From: Adiantum capillus-veneris
Lineage: Eukaryota; Streptophyta; Polypodiopsida; Polypodiales; Pteridaceae
Direction of reading: 5' to 3'
Assembly: GCA_014529385.2 (NCBI GenBank)
Contig: CM043944.1
Span: forward strand, 90,441,384-90,501,383
Length of the DNA stretch: 60,000 nt
The position numbers were made by a program, and so were the translations under genes. A model generated the notes under the pieces. The model had not been told where the DNA came from. It did not search any database and saw only the letters and a list, made by a program, of their open reading frames with translations. The first letter of the stretch is position 1, and every line of letters begins with the position of its first letter. Below are positions 1 to 12,995 of this stretch, piece by piece.

Positions 1-59
1 GTTCATCCTGTATATAACCTACACATTGCCACTCCTACGACTATTTCAGAAAAATGGGA

Positions 60-1272
60 GTTCCTTTTTGAAGCCAATAAAGGAATTTATATGGAGAAAT
101 AAGCCGATTGCAAGTAGATCCTAGCAATGGGGAAATTGGTTGACTATCGGCAAACCGAAAGCTCAGGGTGGATTGGGCATACTTGACCCTATTACTGATG
201 ACCTAGCTTTATGTTCTATTTTTTTTGCACCCTCACCAATTTTGATGAGAGTTGGGTTGTCATGGCACGGGAAATGGTAACGGAAGCCCGCATGAAATCT
301 ATAGATGGCTTATGGTCCAATCTCAACCTATAGAACATATTGCTTCCCGCCCCTTTAGAGTGAAGGCTCAAGTGGGTGGTTTTACTAGAAATTTATTGAA
401 AAATGTTGTAAAGCTGCCGTGGCACTCAAGTGGATAGGGGAGATTAGATACTAGAAAGGGACGGCTAGACACTGGTCTCCGTGGGGACCCATTGTGTAAG
501 ATTTGAGCCTTGATAATCATTGGCTAGAAATTTTCAAGAATCTAACAACAAGGGCCTTGACACCTTGGATGCTATGTGGAATGATAAAAAAGAGGATTGG
601 CAAACCCTAGCACATCTGAAGATTTGTTGCAACCTCTCGCTCAAGGAGGAAGTCCTCTTTAAAAAGCTACTAGAAAAGGTATCAATCCTAACCCTTCCTC
701 CTTGATCCACACCACGTGGTTGGAAAGCTTGGAAGTGGCCTGGAGAGAGATTGTTTAGCTCGCCCAAGACTAAGACTATCTACAAAAAGCTATGCTCTGC
801 GGAAGAGTGGATTGATCAGCTCAACAAGATTTGGTCCAAAAAGTGGACGGGGAGCTAAATAGAATGGAGATTGGGAACATTTGGAGGGCCAAATGTGAAG
901 AAAAGGATAAATTCTTTCTTTGAAGAGCTTTGTTTGTCTTCATCTTGAGCGGAGACAAAGCCAAAGCTAGAGGTCTTGACTAAGGTACCTGCACCAGATG
1001 CAAGCACCCGAATGAATTTCTTTCGCAAGTGTTCTGGGGATGTCCAAAAATCAACGATTTGACGGGCGCAATCTACAAGAGAGTGCACACACATCTAGGA
1101 GATCCGTTTCTTAGGCACAACCTTGCTATGGGCTCCAGGTCCATTGATGATTTGGCTCTTCTGACTAACATATGCATAGTAGGAGCCATGGTTTTGAGAG
1201 CTATTTGGCAGTCCAAGAATGCGCTACTGTTTCAAGAGAATTGTGAGACGTTGACTCAAATGTTGTTCTAGA
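60..1272 (+). pseudogene. LINE (non-LTR retrotransposon) 3' remnant
   Basis: Broken frames on the + strand read like the end of a plant LINE reverse transcriptase. A GKPKAQGGLGILDP stretch (about 155-200) matches the conserved GGLGI segment that follows the RT palm. A zf-RVT zinc-binding region follows, with CTRC at 988-999 and FWGCP near 1030-1045, then a conserved tail of about 75 residues to 1271 (IWQSKNALLF and so on). Several stops and frameshifts break the frame, so this is a dead copy. It resembles the second LINE split by the gypsy element near 41 and 49 kb. The family assignment rests on motif memory only. Confidence 0.65.
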
Positions 1273-2088
<816 letters not shown>

Positions 2089-2097
2089 CAGACGAGC

Positions 2098-2247
2098 AAT
2101 GTTTGGGAAAATCAATTTTCCAAACATACAACATTCCTTTTCTTGAATTTACCAAGAGGAAATTTCTCCTTTTCCCGTTGCCTTCACCCGACATTTTTGA
2201 ATTTGAAAACGGCACAATATTAAGCTGACACATTTTTCTCGAACACT
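2098..2247 (-). mobile_element. MITE family M, copy 1
   Basis: About 150 bp with inverted ends of the AGTGTTCGxGAAAA type (right end CGAACACT, left end AATGTTTGGGA). Its body matches 2977-3127 closely and 52543-52756 and 56496-56713 more distantly. It has no coding capacity. By ends and size it is a non-autonomous DNA transposon. Confidence 0.7.
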
Positions 2248-2436
2248 ACAGACAAGTGAGCTAAACTGAGTCGAGTCCTGAGTCTTGACCATGCAGTGGT
2301 GTAGGCAAACGCCTACTCCGGAATTCGAAAGGAAGGAGAGAGAGAAAGTCTCTCTCTTTATCGTGCACAGTCATTTAATCTCTGAATCCAGGCAGATATT
2401 TTTCCATTTCTTTTGTTCTTATTGTCATTTTTGAAT

Positions 2437-2976
<540 letters not shown>

Positions 2977-3127
2977 AATGTTTCGGGAAAATCATTTTTC
3001 CAAACATACAAAATTCCTTTTCTTGAATTTGCCAAGAGGAAATTTCTCCTTTTCCCCTTGCGTTCACCCGACATTTTTGAATTTGAAAACGGCACAATAT
3101 TAAGCTGACACATTTTTCTCGAGCACT
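2977..3127 (-). mobile_element. MITE family M, copy 2
   Basis: Nearly the same sequence as 2098-2247, again directly after a GA tract and followed by the same downstream unit. The locus therefore contains a duplicated block (MITE plus flank) at 2098-2436 and 2977-3317. Confidence 0.7.
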
Positions 3128-3317
3128 ACAGACGAGTGAGCTAAATTGAGTCGAGTCCTGAGTCTTGACCATGCAGTGGTGTAGGCGAAGGCCTACTCCG
3201 GAATTCGAAAGGAAGGAGAGAGAGAAAGTCTCTCTCTTTATCGCACACAGTCATTTAATCTCTGAATCCAGGCAGATTTTTTTCCATTTCTTTTGTTCTT
3301 AATTGTCATTTTTGAAT

Positions 3318-3350
3318 CATTAGGAAATTTCGGAGGTCATTTGGAGGGCC
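3318..3350 (+). repeat. Left terminal inverted repeat, 33 bp
   Basis: It begins CATTAGGAAATTTCGG and ends TTGGAGGGCC. It is the exact reverse complement of 14594-14626. Similarity stops sharply inside position 3350. Confidence 0.95.
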
Positions 3351-3611
3351 TTCTAAGAAAATGTATTTTTTGCACTCTCTCTCTAGAAAATATGGCAAAT
3401 AATAGAGGTGGGTCTTTCATGGTAAAAGTTCAAAAAGTGTACTTTAAGTAGATTCCTTACTCTTCTGAACATTAGTTCGTAATGATTGAGGGATAATCTT
3501 CTTTTCAGTTGCATTGAATGAACCTCGTCAACATGGAGGGAATAAGGCTAACATGGAGGGCCGAAGGAGCAGCCGCCTATTCACTTTCCATTAAACCTGC
3601 AAATTTGGCTA

Positions 3612-5892
3612 ATGGCGCACTCCTCAAATGGCACAAATGTTACGCAGAAACAAGCCAAATATCACCTTCACATTGATTTGGACAATGAGTACCAACCATT
3701 AATTAAGCGTAGTAAAGCAAACACACATATACCTCCCGCATCCATAGACACGCTCAGAGCTCAGGGAGCTAAACACATAGATATCTGGACGAGAGGCTCT
3801 CTCTATCCTAAGAATCCAATGAAAAATGCATCTCCACCGTTTGTCAATCTTACAAGCTTATTGACCTTTGCTGGTGATGGAGAAAAGGGCCTTCTGGGTT
3901 ATTGTAAATCTCTTACAAGGGAAGCTGAAACTTATAAGGGCATTCTCCAAGCTCAACAATGTGAGATTGTTCGTCTTTCACATTTACATTCTACAGAGCA
4001 GGTTACCATTTTGCAACACAAAACAGAGGTACATGAATTGAAAGGAAAGGTACGAAGTTGTCAAATGAAGGACACCATCTTGGGTGGTCGTATCCGAAAG
4101 ATGAAATTGCGCAATCTTGAAACATTGCAGGTTGCATCCGGAGGTCTCAAGAAAAGAATCCGAGCATTGAGGTGATGGTTCTTGGTTGGCTAAATTGTCT
4201 TATTTAAGTAATCTTTTTGTTTTTTCTTGTTATGCATTGTTTTCATGTGCCTAAATAGTAAATTTTCTATTATTTACTTATGCATTGTCTTCATGTAGAG
4301 ATTCAATCTATCCTGACAAGGAAAACATTGACCCCAAAGCCAATATAGGAAAGAGATTGAAGCCACTTATAAGTAGAAGCCTGGCAGTAGATATAGTACA
4401 TGACAAGAAGTTTAAGGTCCTACAACGAAATGTAGTGGACCGCTTTATTTCAGAGAACTTAGTGCCTGCAAAAGAGATACAAGGCACACTTGATTCACTT
4501 GGTGTAAGCAAAAGAGGATATTCGGCTATACAAAAATCTGTCTCATCCATCTTTGTTAAGAAGGGTATAAAATCCAAACTTTTACCATCAGCCTCAAGTG
4601 TTTGGAAAGAGAGGCTTCAGCTTAACGAGGCATAGGGAGACTATCTTGGACATCCCTTTCATATTAAAGCAACTTACAGTGGCCATGGAGCAAACATGGC
4701 ATATGATGAGTTCAATAATATTTTTATGGACCTGCAGATGTTACCGAAGAGAATGGTGGAGTTTTACAACATCACATTTGAAGAGTCACGAGGGGTATTA
4801 CATTTTGTTTTAAAACTGGATGAGTGTGAGCTTGTTAAAGAGAAAAAGCTCGAGCGTGTTACTATTACTTTAATGAATAGAGCCCTCTCAAAGTGTCCCA
4901 ATGATGATCCTTTGTATTTTAGTGTTCAATTAGAATCTAACATATGGTGGCTTGGTGCGTTTGAGGTAAGCGAGATTCTCAGCTAAGCTCAAATATTCAC
5001 ATCTACTTAAGTCTCATTTATATTGTGTTGCAGGCTAAAGAAAGAAGATCATGAGATTCTATATTGGGTGCTCCATCGAACTAATATTTCGAAGGTGATT
5101 GATCGACAAACTAACCAGGGAGAGGTACTACGTCTAGATGGAAGGGGAGACTTTCAAGTTTAGCGGCATCTTGCAGGTGACCTGAAAACATTAAAGTGCG
5201 TGTATAATTGTGGAATGGATGCAATGGCAAAGTCGCCGTGTTTGTTCTGCATGGAGCCTGCAAAGGTCATGGACCCAAAGTGGTGGAGAAAAGCTCCAAC
5301 ACGTCACATTGAGGACCCTGCTTTTCGACCGGTTTTGAAAGTACCACTTGTGAATGTCCACATCTGTACAATGCATGCCCTTTGTAGAATTGTGGAGGAA
5401 TTGGTCCACTTATATATCGGGTTTGCTTGGAAAATTAAGAACTCAGCAGAGCGACAAGTAGCCCTACAGTGCTTAGAATTGGTACTGTCGGATATGGGGC
5501 TTCATGGTGGCAATGTGAAAATCCAGCGGGATGAAAAGAGATCAACTGCTGAGAAGGATGTCCCATGCAAACCATCCATCGGTGGGGTGAAGGCACGGAG
5601 GTTTTTATCTAAACCCCAAGGAGTACGAGATCTGAAGCTAACAAAACATGGAAAAATATATAACACATCTTATGTTAGCAAGGTAGAGTATCAGAGCTGG
5701 AAAAAGCTACATATTGCAGTCAAAGATCAAGAACCAACTACTCGTAACGCGAAGGCTGAGGTTTGGCGATCAATAGACATCCTATTTTTGATGTGCGACA
5801 AAGATGACTGGTCACAAGGTGATATGAACAAGTTCAAGGAGAATCTCAACCTTCTCAAAAAATCATTCAAGACAGCATGGACAGACACCTAG
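3612..5892 (+). pseudogene. DDE-type transposase candidate, three exons, two TAG stops
   Basis: Exons 3612-4171, 4299-4965 and 5041-5892 join in frame; the intron at 4172-4298 is GT-AG, in phase, and conserved in the second copy. The second intron (4966 to about 5040) needs the AG at 5039-5040, because the stronger CAG at 5033 breaks the frame. The N-terminal exon is a probable coiled-coil region. Candidate catalytic acids are the Asp of LKLDECEL (4819) and of HLAGDLKTLK (5179), followed by PCLFC (CxxC, 5239-5250) and VHICTMHAL, an order I know from widespread eukaryotic transposase-like proteins. In-frame TAG codons at 4633 and 5161 interrupt it; the terminal TAG at 5890 is matched in the copy at 37 kb, so the protein end is real. 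The superfamily is not assigned. Confidence 0.7.
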
Positions 5893-5971
5893 ATTACTCA
5901 CTACATGGTATTATTGTGTATTTGATTCTCTTTTATGTGTAACTATGTGAATGTAAAACATTCTAAGTAAT

Positions 5972-6358
5972 TTGTTTTCATATCCAACACATCATTTTCA
6001 ATCATTTACCATATTTTATACAAAAGTATGGGAACCCGACAATATGGAATACCCAAGGGATGAAAAGTCTCATTACATGGCGAGAAATGCTTATTTCAGG
6101 CACACACGACATGGTGGATCTCGAATCAAGGCTAACAGTTTGAGAGAACTATTTGAATGGTTCTATTGTAGAATCATTCATCGAATGCTGGCAAAAGAAG
6201 TCTTGGCCTCTTCAGCAACAGCACAAGCCATCAGACATTTACAACAACAAAAAGTTAAAAGATCAATGGTATACAACAACTCCGGTGCTCGTGAAAGTCA
6301 ACGAAGATGGAGAGAGACAATGGTGTATGTGAACCACAAGTGGAGAAAGATACTCTGA
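5972..6358 (+). CDS. Small basic ORF or last exon after transposase
   Basis: A 128-codon frame, basic and aromatic, reading VWEPDNMEYPRDEKSHYMARN then RHTRHGGSRIKANSLRELFEWFYCRI in two adjoining parts. It has no domain I recognise. It could be a separate gene or an extra exon of the transposase: an AG at 6026-6027 offers a splice acceptor, but I found no donor with matching phase. It ends in TGA at 6356, only 64 bp from the convergent end of the minus-strand gene, so the two probably share a terminator zone. The start given is the first ATG of the open frame. Confidence 0.45.
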   Translation: MFSYPTHHFQSFTIFYTKVWEPDNMEYPRDEKSHYMARNAYFRHTRHGGSRIKANSLRELFEWFYCRIIHRMLAKEVLASSATAQAIRHLQQQKVKRSMVYNNSGARESQRRWRETMVYVNHKWRKIL

Positions 6359-6421
6359 GTGGATGACATTGTACAAAATTTATGTAATACATGATCTTAT
6401 ACAATTGCTACTTGAAGTGTA

Positions 6422-8305
<1,884 letters not shown>

Positions 8306-8338
8306 AATCCTATTCATCAGGAAACATGACAAGTCTTT

Positions 8339-8447
<109 letters not shown>

Positions 8448-8451
8448 CAGT

Positions 8452-8514
8452 GTACTAACGGCGCGCAGAGACAAGCAAATACCGGCTGCAGCTCTCTCCA
8501 CGCGCCTTTAGTAC
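8452..8514. repeat. Palindromic module P1 (63 bp)
   Basis: Arms GTACTAACGGCGCGC and GCGCCTTTAGTAC pair over about 20 bp around a central CCGGCTGCAGC. Related modules lie at 9329-9391 and 9548-9606. It may be a tiny MITE or a hairpin or protein-binding site in the divergent promoter zone. Confidence 0.75.
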
Positions 8515-8529
8515 ATCAGGAGACCTACC

Positions 8530-8545
8530 TCTCTCTCTCTCTATG

Positions 8546-8629
<84 letters not shown>
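8530..8629. repeat. Compound (CT)n(CA)n tracts
   Basis: Two CT runs separated by TATGGTT, then about 24 CA units. Confidence 0.95.
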
Positions 8630-8634
<5 letters not shown>

Positions 8635-8909
8635 CACTTAAAACGGATACCCACGGCGGGGCCCCACGTGTTACTAAAAATTAGAATATAATTGCATGAT
8701 GCGGCACGGCGGTCATTTATTGGGGCCGGATACTTTCGTACATTACATATAAAAGGGATGAGAGAGAAAGTGACACACCGCGTCAAAGAGAGTGAGAGAA
8801 AGAGAGGTCGAGCCGTTGTCTACGTCTCCGACCAAAAGCACGTGCAAATTTTAGTTGACCCGTCTTCGACAGAGCGCACGTCTGCGTGCTTAGAAGGTTT
8901 GGCCCTCAC

Positions 8910-9017
8910 CCTCTCTCTCTCTCTCTTTCCAAAAGGTCAGGCTGTGCTTCTCTCTCTTTTTCTCTATTAGCATATATGTTTCTGAAACGTCCCTCTCTCT
9001 CTCTCTCTCCCTCTCCC

Positions 9018-9048
<31 letters not shown>

Positions 9049-9157
9049 GTTTCTTTTTCTCTCTCTCTTTCTCTCACAATATATTTCATATCTATCTCTC
9101 TCTTACACACACACACACAAACACACACAAATACAACACACACACACACACAAATAG

Positions 9158-9189
<32 letters not shown>

Positions 9190-9255
9190 TACAACACACA
9201 CAGAGAGACACACAAACACACACACATACACACATAGACGTCTACACATACACAC

Positions 9256-9328
<73 letters not shown>
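8910..9328. repeat. Degenerate CT and CA repeat field
   Basis: Broken CT runs (8910-9075), CA runs with AAATA interruptions (9104-9230), then a clean CT run (9256-9328). Nothing coding is seen. Confidence 0.9.
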
Positions 9329-9331
<3 letters not shown>

Positions 9332-9391
9332 CTAAAGGCGCGCGGAGACAGCCACCTCCGGTTTGGATGTCTCTTTGCGCGCCTTTAGTAC
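9329..9391. repeat. Palindromic module P2 (63 bp)
   Basis: It starts GTACTAAAGGCGCGC and ends GCGCGCCTTTAGTAC, with arms extending into GGAGACA and TGTCTC. The length is the same as P1. It directly abuts a CT tract. Confidence 0.8.
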
Positions 9392-9547
9392 TGTGCAAAC
9401 GCAAGTAGAACGAGTGAGAGAGATGGAGTGTATCCACAAGTGTGTATGTATGTGTGTATGTGTGTGTTTTATAGAGAGAGGAAGAAAAAGTGGAGCGACT
9501 GGGGAAGGGGGAGAGAGAGAGAGAGAGAGAGTCTTTCTATTCCCTTA

Positions 9548-9606
9548 TACTAACGGCGCGCGGAGGTGTATTTTGGGCTCAAAATATGTTTCACGCGCGC
9601 CGTTAG
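9548..9606. repeat. Palindromic module P3 (about 59 bp)
   Basis: Arms TACTAACGGCGCGCG and CGCGCGCCGTTAG around a centre with TTTTGGGCTCAAAA, itself a small palindrome. It lies about 150 bp upstream of the histone start codon, separated from it by GT and GA tracts. Confidence 0.75.
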
Positions 9607-9622
9607 AAATGGGGTAAGTTGT

Positions 9623-9734
<112 letters not shown>

Positions 9735-9754
9735 CTCAATTGTTATACAGTGAA

Positions 9755-10219
9755 ATGGCTAGAACAAAGGCCACTGCAAGGAAGGCAGGCAAGGGACCAG
9801 GATTAGCAGCTAAGGCCAGTAGCAAATCTGCAACCCCAAAGAAGAGACCTGGAAAACCAAATAAAATTCGGAAAGGTCCAAGGGTGAAGAAGTTACAGAG
9901 CTACATGGGACTTTTTAGAGAAATTAGGAAGGCACAGAAATGTGTAGATTTGTGCATCCCAAAGCTACCCTTTCAGAGGATGGTGAGGTCCATATGTGAA
10001 GAAGCTACTTGGGGCACTAAAAGGTGGAAAGTGGTGGCATTGATGGCTTTACAAGAAGCAGCAGAGGACTTCCTGCTTGAGTACTTTAGTGACATGACCA
10101 TTGTAGCAGCCCATGCCCACAGGGTGACTGTAATGGACAAAGATAATGAGACACTAAAAAGGATAAGGTGGAGGTATGACAAACTGCTGGTCCCCAATGT
10201 CTGCAGGGATAAGAAATGA
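9755..10219 (+). CDS. Histone H3-like protein carried by a transposon
   Basis: An unbroken 154-residue frame. The N-terminus is ARTK then TARK, so the K4 and K9 contexts are kept, but the residue after K9 is Ala instead of Ser10 and the tail is about 4 residues shorter. A KSA motif resembles the K27-S28 site. The histone fold follows: an FREIRKAQK alpha-N helix, KLPFQRMVRSIC alpha-1, a loop 1 about one residue longer than normal H3 with two Trp (TWGTKRW), ALMALQEAAEDFLLEYF alpha-2, then AAHAHRVTVMDKD and KRIRWRY alpha-3. A basic tail of about 15 residues extends past the usual H3 end. The ATG at 9755 was chosen because it yields ARTK; the open frame upstream is only GT/GA repeat. An elongated loop 1 is also typical of CENH3. 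There are no introns or stops. It is clearly H3-related but too divergent to be a normal host copy. Confidence 0.92.
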   Translation: MARTKATARKAGKGPGLAAKASSKSATPKKRPGKPNKIRKGPRVKKLQSYMGLFREIRKAQKCVDLCIPKLPFQRMVRSICEEATWGTKRWKVVALMALQEAAEDFLLEYFSDMTIVAAHAHRVTVMDKDNETLKRIRWRYDKLLVPNVCRDKK

Positions 10220-10333
10220 GGGAAATTTTGCTATACCCCCCTGAGCTATTGCCACAACTCACAGTTGTAGATGTCACACATGATGTGAATACAAGGGCAA
10301 GGGCAAGAGACGATTACTCGCCAAATAGAGGAG

Positions 10334-12620
10334 ATGAGGGAAGCAGAGCTTAAGGAGAAAGAAAAAGTAGCAGTGGAGTCCCAGAGGCAAACAGAATGCA
10401 ATGTGACCCTGTCCATAGAGGCAAGCAACAAAGAAACTCTACTTTCAATGAAGGATGGTTTGCTTGCAGAGATACCATTTATAGATGGATCCAGAAAGCT
10501 GGCTCTGGAAAAAGTGGACATTAATTTATTGCTGAATCCAGATGCTCAGATCTCAGACACAATTATCTATGCTTGTCTTAAGTAAGTGTTACTATCTTGC
10601 TAACTTTGAAAACTCAGATCATAGGTGTACTAACTCAGGTACACTCTCTGCAACTTGATCAAAAGTCAACTTCCATCGCACACCCACACGGAGGTGTTTC
10701 TTCTTGATCCACAAATGTCAGTGATTATTAGACAGAAGGACAATCCATCTGGCACATTTGAGAGTTGGTTTCTCCATTGTGCTATGCTGGAAGTAACTGT
10801 CATCATCTTTCCATATGAGAACAACCATCACTGGAGTCTCATATTCCTTGATGTTGACAAACCAGCAGTGTGGGTGTTCAATTCAATAAAAAGAACCCAC
10901 CCTAAAATGAGGCTGTAAGTGTTATGTATCAGAAAGTGTTTCTTTTAGATATCCATGTAAATTTGAAGCCTTAAGCTAACATCTTGATACTACTTTGTGC
11001 AGTTGTATAAAGAGGTTGTTGCTTGCTTATGGCAAGCTATGTGGAAGGTATGAACTATACAAGGCCCCAATCAAAGATGTACCTATCCCAAATCAAACCG
11101 ATGGAAATTCTTGCGGCTGGAGATTTCTTCTCCATGAGGAATATGTCTTGCAAAGCTACTTTGCATTAAAACCTTTCATGACTAAGGTAACCATTTGGCA
11201 ATGCATTCAGTCAGTTTTGGTTTTCTTTATACAAGACTTCTCACCATGTGGTCTTTCAATTTTGCAGAGTGTTTTAAAAAACTACACATATGATTATTTG
11301 CAAAGATGTCGGGTAAGTCTAATACAACACCTGCTTACTATGTCGAGCCCCAGAGAACCTGAAGATAGCGGCTTGGACGACCGCACAATTGATATGACAA
11401 TACATGACGTGCCACCATGACAAACCCCTACATCAGATACAGTGGAATCACAACAGGTCGAGGGGGTCGCACCAGCCGAAGATGAAAGAGCTGAGGATGA
11501 AGAAAGGTCAAATGAGCATAAGGAAGGTGCTAGTGTACAACCAGAGGGACTTATGGAGGAGACAATGAAAGAGCCAAGTAAGCCAGTGGAGGAGCCAAAA
11601 GAGCCCATGGATGAAACCCTGGATGAGGAAAGTAGGCCTACAGATGAGCAAAAGGATATGGATGAGGAAAGCAGGCCTAGGGATGAGCAAAGTGATATGG
11701 ATGAGGCAAGGATGGATGAGGAAAGCACGCATACGGATGAGCAAAAGGATATGGATGAGCAAAAGGATATGGATGATGCAAGCCGGCCAACAGAGGCATA
11801 GGAAAAGACCTTGGAGGAAACCTTGAATGAGGTAGAAAGAGCCATGGGGGAGACCCTTGATGAAGATGTGAATGATGACTATGAAGATGTGAATGATGAA
11901 GCTAAAGCAGAGGATAGCAACAAAGACAACAACACTATAGAGACCCAGTATGGACCCTTGCTACCTGTAGATACGATTGTTCCAGTAATGTCTATTCAAG
12001 TATGGCAAAATATGTTCAGCTTCTAACTACTTATATGTACTTGTCAACTTTTATAGAGGTTGATTATCTTGGATCTCAATGGATTGTTGCTGATGCGCGT
12101 GCCTTTGGATATAGCAGACCCCTTCAAGAATTTGCAAACATTTCGGATGGGAACTTGTCGAGTCGTGGTTCGTCCAGGAACCAAATAATTTATTTAGTTT
12201 CTTCTTTCGCGCTTCAGAGTTGCCGTATGGTCTTCAATGCAAAGGCAAAACTTGTCACCACTAGTTACAATAGTTTGCGGTGTATGCGGCGCTCACACGT
12301 CAGATTTTGACTTTTTGTATGATCAAAGAAAATGTGCTACCGTCGAGGGCCACTACCACCCTAAAAAACCACATGTACCTCTTTTGTACAAACCGTTTAG
12401 CCAAATCAATGTACCCTTTGATGCAAATAATACACTATTGATTGATGATACTCCTGAAAAGGGAGAACTAAATCCACCAGGAACAACTATCTCACCACCC
12501 TCTTTCGAGGGGCATTCCTTTGATTTTTACCTTGAAGACATTTTGATTCCATACTTACAGAAATTGTATCTCAGTTCATTGTTCACGGACGAGTTTGTAT
12601 TTTCTAATGAATTAAGATGA
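10334..12620 (+). pseudogene. Ulp1-like protease plus FCP1/NIF-type HAD domain, one spliced gene
   Basis: Five or six exons join in frame: to 10581, 10639-10914, 11003-11186, 11268-11312, 11457-11999 and 12057-12620, all with GT-AG introns of matching phase. The 144-nt intron at 11313-11456 removes an in-frame TGA. Exons 2-3 form a Ulp1/C48 peptidase core: His of NHHWSLIF, Asn (for the usual Asp) of VFNSIK, Gln of PNQTDGNSCG and its Cys. An acidic repeat follows (DEQKDMDE units). The last exon is a plant-type FCP1/NIF HAD domain: LDLNGLL (motif I), FRVAVWSS, LYDQRKC, TLLIDDTPEKGELNPPG and PYLQKLY. In-frame TAG (11799), TAA (12186) and TAG (12195) interrupt it. The true 5' end may lie upstream: the frame from the ATG at 10216, overlapping the histone stop as ATGA, also reads well for about 40 codons before shifting. 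Confidence 0.75.
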
Positions 12621-12650
12621 CTCTTCTATCATGTCTTTGTCTTGCCTAAC

Positions 12651-12652
<2 letters not shown>

Positions 12653-12699
<47 letters not shown>
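12653..12699. repeat. (GA)n microsatellite
   Basis: About 23 GA units between the convergent ends of the protease/phosphatase gene and the next minus-strand gene. Confidence 0.95.
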
Positions 12700-12703
<4 letters not shown>

Positions 12704-12995
12704 ACATGCTAAAGAAATGTATTTCAAGAACACTTATATTCACAGAGCACAATTGACAAATGAGCTCAAAAAACTTCATGTGTTGAAATTCATTCGTATA
12801 CACTTGGGTTCACAAGAATCTCTGTTACATTGACACTATTTCAACCCGACCATCCAACTCTTTGCACAAAATATCTTTTTCCCTACGCCGCATCAGCTTA
12901 CGGCCTGCTAGGAAAAAGGAAAAATCTGAAAGCTCCCTGTCCATTGACTCTTCAATTATGTCGTGCCGCAACTGCAGAAGACTGCATAGCTCCCT

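Noticed and set aside
9755-10219. Ordinary host histone H3 gene or a simple H3 pseudogene
   Set aside because: The fold is intact but strongly diverged, extended, and lies within the transposon ends; a pseudogene would show stops.
9755-10219. Host CENH3
   Set aside because: The loop 1 is slightly long, but the ARTK and TARK tail is H3-like and the gene belongs to a mobile element; the tree test is still open.
11418-11420. TGA as an inactivating stop in the protease/phosphatase gene
   Set aside because: It lies inside a well-formed GT-AG, phase-0 intron (11313-11456).
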